DNA of 32,252 bases from a virus. Below the pieces are notes generated by a model, which was given only the letters and a program-made list of their open reading frames with translations, made no database searches and was not told the DNA's origin. The position numbers were made by a program, and so were the translations under genes. Shown here one piece after another: positions 21,390-28,371 of this stretch (the stretch's first letter is position 1; the number at the start of each line of letters is the position of its first letter). The stretch spans positions 1 to 32,252 of IMG/VR virus record IMGVR_UViG_3300027746_000063, one strand, 5' to 3'.

Positions 21390-22355
21390 ATGGCAGATTC
21401 AACGGAAGTTACTGAACTGGATATGTTGAAACTAGCGGCAGCAGCCGATGCAGGATTGGAAACAATCCCAAAGGATGAGCCGAAAGTAGAAGCAGAAACA
21501 GAGGTCGCTTCAAGCGGAGATACCGAGCAGAAACCCGCGCCTGCTGGAGAAGCCGAAACAAATAAACGTGGAGCCTCGGATGAGGTTCCAGCCTCTAAGG
21601 AGAAATCCGAAGAAGCAAGTTCTTTAACAGAGCAACCTTCAGAAAACAACTCGGAATCGGCTTCCGAACAAAAGAAGCCTACCCGATATGAGAAGGCAAA
21701 GAGCAGACTCGAAAAAGAGTGGGATGATGTTAGAGAGGAAAAAGCAAGACTCAAAGCAGAGCGTGAATCAATCGAACAGGCCAAAGCCCAACGAGAGACT
21801 TCGCAATCTGGTTCTGAGGTGCAGAAAACTGGAAACCGCCGCTTTAGTGCGGAGGATTACAGGGAAGCGGCAAAAAGCTATCGTGACGAAGGCCGTGATG
21901 ATCTTGCAAAACTCGCAGAACAAAAGTCCGCTGAAATCGAATTTGAAGATCGCAAAGAGTTTGAGCAGAAAACTCAAGTTGAATTAAAATCAGCTTGGGA
22001 TAAAAACCTACTTGAAGAAGTAGATTCTAACCCAGACCTTAAAGATTCTAAAAGCCAACTCTACAAAGCAGTATCTGAGATGCTTCAAAACCACGCCATC
22101 CTCCGCAACTACCCAGCGGGGATTAAGGACGCGGTTGGCATCGCAAAGGTAAAGCTTCAGGCGGAGACCGCTTCCGAGTTGAAGAAGAAGGTTGCAGAGT
22201 ATGAGTCAGAATTGGCTCAACTCAGAAAAGCGACTACACCTGGTTCTGGACAACCAACTGGTCCAGCCAAGACTAAAGCTTTTCACGAACTCTCGCTCGA
22301 TGAGCAAGAACGTGAATTGATGAAGATGGCTGGCGAAGTTGACAGAAACAGTTAG
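21390..22355 (+). CDS. Scaffolding protein
   Basis: A 321-residue, strongly charged protein with no hydrophobic core. The first 100 residues are acidic and disordered, rich in Glu, Ser and Pro. A long coiled coil follows (EKEWDDVREEKARLKAERES and further), and a Lys-rich helical C-terminus could contact the capsid protein. Location directly before the major capsid gene and this composition are typical of scaffolding proteins, which template the prohead and then leave it. A good ribosome binding site (AAGAAAGGG) precedes it. Confidence 0.75.
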   Translation: MADSTEVTELDMLKLAAAADAGLETIPKDEPKVEAETEVASSGDTEQKPAPAGEAETNKRGASDEVPASKEKSEEASSLTEQPSENNSESASEQKKPTRYEKAKSRLEKEWDDVREEKARLKAERESIEQAKAQRETSQSGSEVQKTGNRRFSAEDYREAAKSYRDEGRDDLAKLAEQKSAEIEFEDRKEFEQKTQVELKSAWDKNLLEEVDSNPDLKDSKSQLYKAVSEMLQNHAILRNYPAGIKDAVGIAKVKLQAETASELKKKVAEYESELAQLRKATTPGSGQPTGPAKTKAFHELSLDEQERELMKMAGEVDRNS

Positions 22356-22382
22356 TCACAACAACAAAGGTAATTAAATTAT

Positions 22383-23411
22383 ATGGTAACTACTGGTTCA
22401 GTTAGCGCACAGTTCCAGACGTACTTCTCGAAGGCGTTATTGGAACGTGCAATCCCATTGCTTCAGATGGAGCAATTCGCAATGAAATCCCCCTACCCAA
22501 CGAAAACGGGTGGCAACAAAACGATTCGGTTCTTCCGCTTCGGCGATCCCAGCATCACTGCGATCTCCAATCTGTCGGAAGGAACAACTCCTGCCTCTGG
22601 TGACGAACGTGATCTCACGTTGTCCTCGGTGGAAGCCACGCTTGTTCAGTACGGCAGCAAGATCATCCTCACCGATGTTTTGCTTGCAACCGAACTGTTC
22701 TCGCACTTGGCACAGGCCACTAAACAATTGGGCGAAGATGCAGCGTTGCACGCCGATACTCTTTGCCATCGCGCATTGGTGCAGGATTCCTCGACCAGCA
22801 CTGGTACTGGTGTAGCCACCAAATCGTATAACCGCTATGCTCAGAACAGCACTAACGGCACGACTTGGGCTACTGGTTCAGTTGCTAACAGCGCAATGAC
22901 CGCCACCGACTTGCTCGATGGTGCGACTTCGTTGTTCATCGCTCGCGCACCTAAGATCAAAGACGGCTACGCTCTCGTAGCGCATCCAGCCGTTCTTCGT
23001 GATTTGATGCAGGACGATGATTGGTTGAAGGTGTCCAGCTATCAGAACGCCGATGCCATCTATAAAGGTGAAATCGGAAAACTGTTTGGCGTGGCCTGCG
23101 TTTCGTCAACAAACGTCCAGACCTTTAACACGTCTGCATCTGGTATTGCTGAAAACAGCGTGGGAACAACTGGTGTTAACACTGGTTATGCCAACGTCCT
23201 CCTCGGTGGTGGTGCGTTTGGTGTTCCTAACTTGTCTGGCATCGCAGCTTCTGGCTCGCCCTTTTCCCCGAAGGTGTCGATCCTTGATGCGGCTGACAAA
23301 AGCGACCCCTATAACCAAAAAATTATTGCGTCCTTTAAGACGTTCTATGCGGCCAAGCAACTCGATCCTCGGTTCTTCCGAGTCATCGTTGCGAAGTCTA
23401 ACTATAGCTGA
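22383..23411 (+). CDS. Major capsid protein (N4-gp56-like, HK97 fold)
   Basis: A 342-residue protein with the pattern of the N4-gp56 family of HK97-fold capsid proteins. The N-terminal YFSKALLERAIPLLQMEQFA is followed by KTIRFFRFGDPS and then SSVEATLVQYGSKIILTDVL, with YALVAHPAVLRDLMQDDDW and KGEIGKLFGVACVSST in the later peripheral and axial domains. Length and order (scaffold, then capsid) are as expected. It should form the icosahedral shell. A good AAAGG site is placed before it. Confidence 0.88.
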   Translation: MVTTGSVSAQFQTYFSKALLERAIPLLQMEQFAMKSPYPTKTGGNKTIRFFRFGDPSITAISNLSEGTTPASGDERDLTLSSVEATLVQYGSKIILTDVLLATELFSHLAQATKQLGEDAALHADTLCHRALVQDSSTSTGTGVATKSYNRYAQNSTNGTTWATGSVANSAMTATDLLDGATSLFIARAPKIKDGYALVAHPAVLRDLMQDDDWLKVSSYQNADAIYKGEIGKLFGVACVSSTNVQTFNTSASGIAENSVGTTGVNTGYANVLLGGGAFGVPNLSGIAASGSPFSPKVSILDAADKSDPYNQKIIASFKTFYAAKQLDPRFFRVIVAKSNYS

Positions 23412-23418
23412 TAATTAA

Positions 23419-23787
23419 ATGGGAACCCTAGTAATCGCTATGGGACCTAGGAAAGCTGGGGAGGGTCAAACCTCCCCAGCCTCTTCCTCATCTGAAAAAC
23501 CAATGGAAAAAATGACAAAATCTGGAATGGTAATGCTACCTGTCTCCAAGTTCGAGATGAACGATGGTGGCGAGAATGTTGCCCCAGAGGTTGGCGATTC
23601 TGTTGAGCTTTCTGGGACGATTGACATGATCAAGAATGGCGTGGCACACGTTATGGTAGAACACGCCGTTGGTGAGAATGCTCCTAAGGACAAGTCGGAA
23701 GATATGTCTGAAGGTGAAAACTCAATGTCCGAAGAAGAAAAGATGATGAAGATGGCCGAGGAATCTGATAAGGAAAACTATAGCTAA
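23419..23787 (+). CDS. Small acidic protein after the capsid gene
   Basis: A 122-residue protein. Residues about 40-82 look like a small beta-barrel (VSKFEMNDGGENVAPEVGDS, then TIDMIKNGVAHVMVE), flanked by an N-terminal Ser-rich linker and a highly acidic, Met/Ser/Glu-rich tail (SEEEKMMKMAEESDKE). Small proteins directly after the capsid gene often decorate or stabilise the capsid, so that role is inferred. Internal Met residues could also serve as starts. Confidence 0.5.
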   Translation: MGTLVIAMGPRKAGEGQTSPASSSSEKPMEKMTKSGMVMLPVSKFEMNDGGENVAPEVGDSVELSGTIDMIKNGVAHVMVEHAVGENAPKDKSEDMSEGENSMSEEEKMMKMAEESDKENYS

Positions 23788-24065
23788 TGCCTATTTACGA
23801 GTACGAGGACACCAGAAATGGAAAAGTTGTCGAACTCGAAAAGACAGTAGCCGAAAGGGATTCAGTCCCTCGTTACCTTAAAAGATTCACAGTACCTAGA
23901 AAATTGACCCTAGTGGGTGTTGGCGAACCCCTCGACAACCCGCTGGGAGTTAATGAAACAAATTTGATGAAGGGGTACTACCGCCAGGAACAAAAGCTTG
24001 GCAGTAGATTCAAAAGCAAGTACACGCCAGATAGTATCAAACGTGCTACCTTAAGGAGAAAATAA
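23787..24065 (+). CDS. FmdB-like small protein lacking the zinc cysteines
   Basis: A 92-residue protein beginning MPIYEYEDTRNGKVVELEKT and VAERDSVP, which matches the start of FmdB-type zinc-ribbon proteins. The Cys pair that normally follows is absent, so it would not bind zinc. The C-terminal half is basic (GSRFKSKYTPDSIKRATLRR). Phage relatives of this type occur in head regions, but their role is unclear. The start overlaps the previous stop by one base (TAATG). Confidence 0.55.
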   Translation: MPIYEYEDTRNGKVVELEKTVAERDSVPRYLKRFTVPRKLTLVGVGEPLDNPLGVNETNLMKGYYRQEQKLGSRFKSKYTPDSIKRATLRRK

Positions 24066-24066
24066 T

Positions 24067-24261
24067 ATGGCTACTGAGTTTATGCGGAATACTCGCAAGG
24101 CTAAAAACAAAGCCTTGCGATTTGATGCCCAGGGTTTCACAAATGTGTTTGAGATTACGGCAAGTTCCAGTGGTGGCACAGTTAATACTGTTGCAACAGC
24201 CCCTGCGTCCTTGAATGTGACTCTTAACGGCACTTCGTACAGAATTGCCCTTCACACCTAA
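24067..24261 (+). CDS. Small beta-rich structural-type protein
   Basis: A 64-residue protein with a strong ribosome binding site (AAGGAGAAAATAAT). A basic start (RNTRKAKNKALRF) leads into beta-strand-like sequence ending ASLNVTLNGTSYRIALHT. This last segment resembles the C-terminus of the fibre protein at 26336 (VSINGTSRKIAYYAT). A head or tail component is likely, but not proven. Confidence 0.5.
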   Translation: MATEFMRNTRKAKNKALRFDAQGFTNVFEITASSSGGTVNTVATAPASLNVTLNGTSYRIALHT

Positions 24262-24497
24262 TGCGACTCTTATCTCGCCTTACGCTTGGTAACAGCGGGA
24301 CAATTATTGCATCGTCAGCTTCCACTAATACTGGAAGCTACGATGCCGTAACTGCCCTAACGCTTTCTACTGCAACTCTTGTCATTAGTGGTGCGACTAC
24401 CGCTGCAACCTTTACCGCTGGAGTTACTGTCTATGGAGACATTGACCAAGTAGCGTTAACTGGTGGCGCAATGGCAATCTACGCTCGCAAGGATTAA
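24261..24497 (+). CDS. Small Thr/Ala-rich beta-type protein
   Basis: A 78-residue protein overlapping the previous stop by one base (TAATG). It is composed mainly of Thr, Ala, Ser and Val in alternating strands (ALTLSTATLVISGATTAATF), without charges until the last residues (IYARKD). It looks like a structural beta-protein of the virion; no family assigned. Confidence 0.5.
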   Translation: MRLLSRLTLGNSGTIIASSASTNTGSYDAVTALTLSTATLVISGATTAATFTAGVTVYGDIDQVALTGGAMAIYARKD

Positions 24498-24506
24498 GGT
24501 CTTAAC

Positions 24507-25010
24507 ATGGGCCGTCAGTGGAATAAGATCATTGATGATCTTGAGGCAATCTCAAGTGGCACTTCTGTAATCAATGTTAACCTAGGTGACATCGAAGCGT
24601 TACTAACCACGCTCCAGGCGGATGTTGCCGATGGCATTCCTGTAACAGCAGTAAGTGCAATATACGATGGAGACGGAACTATCTTTGGAGTAGATCGTAA
24701 TTTTCCAGTAGATGGAACAGTCACGGCAAATCCAGCTAGAGCCACAACTGGCGGAACAGGTCCGACTACATTTACAAGCACTAGCTATGGAACGATTGCA
24801 GTAGCAGACTCGACTAGACTTGGTTGCCAAATGTTTAACGAAGGCGCAGGCAATCTGCACGTTACACTAGGCACAGCCACAACCAGCACCTCGTCTTATA
24901 CAGTTCGCCTTGCCTCTGGTGACTACTTTGAAGTACCATCCAACTACACTGGCTTGATAGGTGGCATCTTTGCGACCGCTGGCACGGCGCGTGTGACTAC
25001 AGTTAGTTAA
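24507..25010 (+). CDS. Probable virion beta-structure protein (head fibre/decoration)
   Basis: A 167-residue protein. The first 45 residues are helical (NKIIDDLEAISSGTSV, then DIEALLTTLQADVADG), suitable for trimerisation, and the last 80 form a beta domain (LGCQMFNEGAGNLHVTLGTA, then SYTVRLASGDYFEVP) of a kind I remember from phage decoration or fibre proteins, with the N-EG-x-NLHV and L-x-G-x-YFE-x-P pattern. The exact location on the virion is inferred from context. Confidence 0.55.
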   Translation: MGRQWNKIIDDLEAISSGTSVINVNLGDIEALLTTLQADVADGIPVTAVSAIYDGDGTIFGVDRNFPVDGTVTANPARATTGGTGPTTFTSTSYGTIAVADSTRLGCQMFNEGAGNLHVTLGTATTSTSSYTVRLASGDYFEVPSNYTGLIGGIFATAGTARVTTVS

Positions 25011-25020
25011 GGATTAGGCG

Positions 25021-25506
25021 ATGGCACTTTTTCGTTCCACTCCGCAAATCTTCACTCTTTACGACACAACACTTACGCAGGCCGTTTCAACTACCTTTGT
25101 TGCAAGCACCAAATTAATAACTCTTCCAGCTGGAACCTACCAATATGAAGGATGGGTGGGCGGCGATACTGCCTCAACCACAGGCGGAGTATCCTTGCAA
25201 CTTTCTACAACGCTTTCTGGCTCTGGTTGTTTTATAATAAGAGTAAGCCGTGGTAACGGATATTTTTCATTAACCACAGACCAAGGAGCATCACGCAGGT
25301 CAGATTCAAACGCTCAGCTACACGCAAGCGTAAATATGGATGGCGGTGCAACCGCTAAGAATGTTTCTGGTTGGATCAATGGAACTCTAATTTTAACAAG
25401 CGCACAAACCTTTGGACTTCAAGTTGCTCAAAGAACAACAACGGACGCAGTTAACGCCGCGATCATGTCGAATGGCTGTTACATAAAGTACATAAAAATA
25501 GCCTAA
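25021..25506 (+). CDS. Jelly-roll-like (C1q/TNF-like) virion protein
   Basis: A 161-residue beta-rich protein. Segments such as KLITLPAGTYQYEGWVGGDT, a central SLQLSTTLSGSG strand and GWINGTLILTSAQTFGLQVA follow the strand order of C1q/TNF-like jelly rolls used by phages in fibres and capsid decoration. The gene abuts a helical-plus-beta protein and precedes a small lipoprotein. Assigned by fold pattern only. Confidence 0.5.
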   Translation: MALFRSTPQIFTLYDTTLTQAVSTTFVASTKLITLPAGTYQYEGWVGGDTASTTGGVSLQLSTTLSGSGCFIIRVSRGNGYFSLTTDQGASRRSDSNAQLHASVNMDGGATAKNVSGWINGTLILTSAQTFGLQVAQRTTTDAVNAAIMSNGCYIKYIKIA

Positions 25507-25676
25507 TGCCCCTCCTCCTCCTTGCCCTATTTCTCTGCTCATGTTCTCCCAAACAGCAACATAACCAAGAAACGCATACCATATATCCAAATACGGCAAC
25601 TATGCAGGCCGCCGAAGATGCAGGCCGTACCCCCGATACTAGCCCTGCACAACCAGAATCAAAGGGGGTTAAATGA
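25506..25676 (+). CDS. Small lipoprotein (56 aa)
   Basis: A 56-residue protein starting at the ATG in TAATG. MPLLLLALFLCSCSPK is a short lipoprotein signal with Cys11 or Cys13 as the lipidated residue. The mature part is Thr/Gln/Pro rich and disordered (DAGRTPDTSPAQPESKG). It could be a second outer-membrane spanin or a superinfection-exclusion lipoprotein; proximity to an XhlA-like holin gene favours a lysis role, by inference. Confidence 0.55.
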   Translation: MPLLLLALFLCSCSPKQQHNQETHTIYPNTATMQAAEDAGRTPDTSPAQPESKGVK

Positions 25677-25804
25677 AGTCTTCTAATTTGCAAAAGAAGT
25701 CGAAACTCCTTGCCACGCATATAGTAAAACTCCGTTTGCTCAACACGACTAAGCCATCGTGCAAAGAAAATACGCCAAACTTGAATAACCACTTTTTTTA
25801 TTAA
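25673..25804 (+). CDS. Possible small basic protein (43 aa)
   Basis: A 43-codon frame whose ATG lies in an ATGA overlap with the lipoprotein gene and whose stop is 2 bp before the next ATG. The product is basic (SSNLQKKSKLLATHIVKLRL) with no recognised domain and no Shine-Dalgarno sequence, apart from AAAGGGGGTTAA just upstream, which could serve. Called only because coupling and spacing fit. Confidence 0.35.
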   Translation: MKSSNLQKKSKLLATHIVKLRLLNTTKPSCKENTPNLNNHFFY

Positions 25805-25806
25805 AC

Positions 25807-26085
25807 ATGAAAACCATAGGCATCTGGCTGATCAATTTGAGTTTGCGTTTAGTGATGACGCGAGCCGAGTACACTTGCTTCAAGGAGGCTTTAAAGTTTG
25901 CGGCAGAGAACAACAACATGGTCAAGGAGACAAAGTATGTAGGCAAGGTGAAGCACCTTCTATCGGTCAACCGATCCATCAAACGGATTGTGGACGATGG
26001 ACGCAATCGGGACGAAGTGACGGATGCGGTTGTCCATCTTGCAGTTGCACTAAGATACCTGGAGGGTAAGGGTCGTGAGTCTTGA
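25807..26085 (+). CDS. Helical hypothetical protein
   Basis: A 92-residue protein. The first 16 residues are hydrophobic (TIGIWLINLSLRLVM) and may be a membrane anchor or simply an upstream extension, as a start at 25855 (MTRAEYTCFKEALKF) is also possible. The rest is helical and charged, ending with VVHLAVALRYLEGKGRES. It overlaps the holin-like gene by 11 nt. Confidence 0.45.
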   Translation: MKTIGIWLINLSLRLVMTRAEYTCFKEALKFAAENNNMVKETKYVGKVKHLLSVNRSIKRIVDDGRNRDEVTDAVVHLAVALRYLEGKGRES

Positions 26086-26320
26086 TGAGGTTGCGGATCT
26101 TAGGGATAGGGTCGCCAACGTATCAGAGCGATTGGCCAGGATGGAAGAACGTCAGATGACGTTGTACTCCATGATCGAACGCTCACTTGCTTTTCATGGT
26201 GATACTGCTAATAGATTGAGTGCGCTGGAAACCTTAAAGACTAAGGTTTTGGCTGTAGCTGGAGTCGTTGGGCTGGCCTGCTCAATGGCGTGGGATGTTT
26301 TAAAAAACCGCTTCAATTGA
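26075..26320 (+). CDS. XhlA-like holin-associated protein
   Basis: An 81-residue protein from a GTG start. Residues about 4-55 form an amphipathic coiled coil (EVADLRDRVANVSERLARME and further), and residues 56-74 form one transmembrane helix (VLAVAGVVGLACSMAW) ending in a basic tail (KNRFN). This coil-then-helix plan fits the haemolysin XhlA family that works with holins in lysis. It is close to a lipoprotein gene and far from the other lysis-like cluster at 18123-18618. Confidence 0.6.
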   Translation: MSLDEVADLRDRVANVSERLARMEERQMTLYSMIERSLAFHGDTANRLSALETLKTKVLAVAGVVGLACSMAWDVLKNRFN

Positions 26321-26335
26321 TAGGGAGATAATACA

Positions 26336-27484
26336 ATGGCTTCATTTACCGCAGGAACAACTTTTGTTGACGGAGTAGCTAATAACGTAACGGCTGCCAA
26401 GCTTGGTGCGCTCGTTACCAATGCCACCCCAACCTCTGGTCTTATCCAAGATCGCACTGCTGAAACAGTTGTAGCTACAAACGATACCTTCCTAATTGGC
26501 GATGCTTCTGATTCAAATACGTTAAAGCGCATGACAGTAGCCAACGTGATGAAGGCCGAGCTTACTGGAACGATCAATACAACGGCTGGAACAATTACTA
26601 CGCTTAACAGTACTACTGGAACTATTACTGGACTTAACAGTACTACTGGTACAGTGGCTACGCTCAACAGTACTACTGGAACGATTACTGGACTTAACAG
26701 TACTACTGGTACAGTGGCTACGCTCAACAGTACTACTGGAACGATTACTGGACTTAACAGTACTACTGGTACAGTGGCTACGCTCAACAGTACTACTGGA
26801 ACTATTACTGGACTTAACAGTACTACTGGTACAGTGGCTACGCTTAACAGTACTACTGGAACTATTACTACTGGAGTTATCCCAACCCTCACATCTATAA
26901 CCAAGATTACAAGTGGAACAGGAACGGCAGCCGCCCCAGCCATCTCCCCTACTGGCGATACCAACACGGGCATATTCTTCCCCGCTGCTGACACCATTGC
27001 GTTTTCTGAAGGTGGGACTGAGGGAATGCGCATTGATGCGAGTGGAAATGTTGGTATTGGCGAAACATCTCCATCATTTACGCAAGGAGGTGGTTTGCAT
27101 ATCAAAAACTCAGATAGAGCAAATCTAAAACTCCAAGACTCCCCATCAAATGTTTTAACAGAAATAAGCGTAGCTGATAATTCTGTAAGCTCAAACTTTA
27201 TTGTAGATGTTGACCCAACTAACATAGGCAGTGGTGGATGCCCTTTGATAATAAGAACAGGTGGTGGAACAGAACGCCTCCGAATTAATTCGAGTGGCAA
27301 TGTCTCAATTGGAACAGCAACAGCCCTATCAAAACTTCACGTTCATGGTGATTTGACAATGAGCAATGCGACTACAGCAGTGACAGCGTCAACAAGCACA
27401 ATCACACCTCCAGCAACAGTAGCTGGCTACCTAACAGTTTCAATCAACGGAACCAGCAGAAAGATTGCATATTACGCAACATGA
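26336..27484 (+). CDS. Tail fibre/receptor-binding-type protein with decapeptide repeats
   Basis: A 382-residue fibre-like protein. An N-terminal attachment-like part (about 1-90, containing TLKRMTVANVMKAEL) is followed by eight near-identical decapeptides alternating TTGTITGLNS and TTGTVATLNS (residues 93-172), likely a beta-helical shaft. Then comes a TNTGIFFPAADTIAFSEGG segment and a MRIDASGNVGIGETSP segment typical of phage fibre tips. The C-terminus ends VSINGTSRKIAYYAT. No S74 chaperone domain is present. Good ribosome binding site (GGAGATAATACA). It probably binds the host surface. Confidence 0.7.
   Translation: MASFTAGTTFVDGVANNVTAAKLGALVTNATPTSGLIQDRTAETVVATNDTFLIGDASDSNTLKRMTVANVMKAELTGTINTTAGTITTLNSTTGTITGLNSTTGTVATLNSTTGTITGLNSTTGTVATLNSTTGTITGLNSTTGTVATLNSTTGTITGLNSTTGTVATLNSTTGTITTGVIPTLTSITKITSGTGTAAAPAISPTGDTNTGIFFPAADTIAFSEGGTEGMRIDASGNVGIGETSPSFTQGGGLHIKNSDRANLKLQDSPSNVLTEISVADNSVSSNFIVDVDPTNIGSGGCPLIIRTGGGTERLRINSSGNVSIGTATALSKLHVHGDLTMSNATTAVTASTSTITPPATVAGYLTVSINGTSRKIAYYAT
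26612..26851 (+). repeat. 60-bp tandem repeat inside the fibre gene (4 copies)
   Basis: The 60-bp unit, made of two similar 30-bp halves, occurs four times in a row with only a few base changes; the copies from 26642 and 26702 are identical apart from their edges. Codon use is uniform, so recent duplication is likely. It allows shaft length to change by slipped pairing or recombination. Partial degenerate units flank it on both sides. Confidence 0.9.
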
Positions 27485-27657
27485 AAACACTTATATCAAA
27501 CACAGATCAAGAAGTTGTTTATCAGTTTACTTGGGAAAGTGATTCCAAGCTTACAAATTACATTAAAACCGAATCCGACCCACAGCCAGATTACGATGCA
27601 ATCTCAACTGAAGATTACAACAGATGGCTTGTTTGGCTTGGCGTTGAGCAGGCTTAA
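27481..27657 (+). CDS. Small acidic protein after the fibre gene (58 aa)
   Basis: A 58-residue protein coupled to the fibre by ATGA. It is acidic with several Trp and Tyr (VVYQFTWESDSKLTNYIKTE, then YNRWLVWLGVEQA). Small acidic proteins after a fibre gene sometimes help fibre assembly, but nothing here proves that. Confidence 0.55.
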   Translation: MKTLISNTDQEVVYQFTWESDSKLTNYIKTESDPQPDYDAISTEDYNRWLVWLGVEQA

Positions 27658-27661
27658 CTAA

Positions 27662-28360
27662 ATGACCCTAACCGAAATCGCTCAGTACGCAGGCGAGAAG
27701 GTTGGCAAGACCGACTCGGACACGATTACTTTCTTGCAAAAGGCCGCAAGCCTGGCCTACAGGCGTGTATGGGACTTTGCGCCTTGGCGCGAGACTGTAA
27801 CCAACTCAACCTATTCTGTTGGCACAAGCCGTACAATCACGCTTGGCACTAATGTAGAAACTCCTCTTTCAGTTGCCTACAATGATTCCGAGGTTGACCC
27901 GATTGATCTAGCCACAATCATCAGCCAAGACCCAAGCTTGCTTGACGATGCTCGCACTGGAGATCCATCTACCTACCACTTCACAGGCCGAAATACTGGC
28001 GGGGTTGCAGAGTTAAACCTTTATCCAAGGATGGCTACATCTGGCACAATACCACTTCGCGTAATTGAAAAACTCAAATGCCTTACTCGCGCTAATTATA
28101 TTGTCGATTTTCCTCCATCAGACGATGCGTTGACTGACGAGCTTCGCCTTCCCCATGTCCATCATCTTGTCTTAGCCTTGACTCATTCTGATGCGCTAGA
28201 GCGTGAGAGGCAGTACACCAAGGCGCAAGTAATCACTCAATCTGCAAACTCAGACTTGTCTGCTATGGCGAACTACGAGTTGAGCCAAGTTGGAGGCATT
28301 AAACAGATCACGCCACAAAGCTTAGGTGAATTAACAATAGAAGAAATGTTCTCGGCTTAA
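27662..28360 (+). CDS. Head-tail adaptor / tail tube A-like protein
   Basis: A 232-residue protein with an N-terminal helical domain (EIAQYAGEKVGKTDSDTITF, then LAYRRVWDFAPWRETV), a beta-domain in the middle, and a C-terminal helical part (ALTHSDALERERQYTKAQVI). This is the layout of adaptor proteins (T7 gp11-like) that form a ring under the portal. The neighbouring larger tail protein fits this placement. Confidence 0.65.
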   Translation: MTLTEIAQYAGEKVGKTDSDTITFLQKAASLAYRRVWDFAPWRETVTNSTYSVGTSRTITLGTNVETPLSVAYNDSEVDPIDLATIISQDPSLLDDARTGDPSTYHFTGRNTGGVAELNLYPRMATSGTIPLRVIEKLKCLTRANYIVDFPPSDDALTDELRLPHVHHLVLALTHSDALERERQYTKAQVITQSANSDLSAMANYELSQVGGIKQITPQSLGELTIEEMFSA

Positions 28361-28371
28361 AAGTAGGCTTT

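Noticed and set aside
26612-26851. Repeat array considered as CRISPR
   Set aside because: The repeats are directly adjacent without unique spacers and are in frame in a fibre gene.
26194-27300. A 368-codon open frame on the minus strand over the fibre gene, with a Val/Pro/Leu repeat pattern
   Set aside because: It is the reverse reading of the 60-bp repeats and has no ribosome binding site; the plus-strand product has a normal fibre-protein layout.
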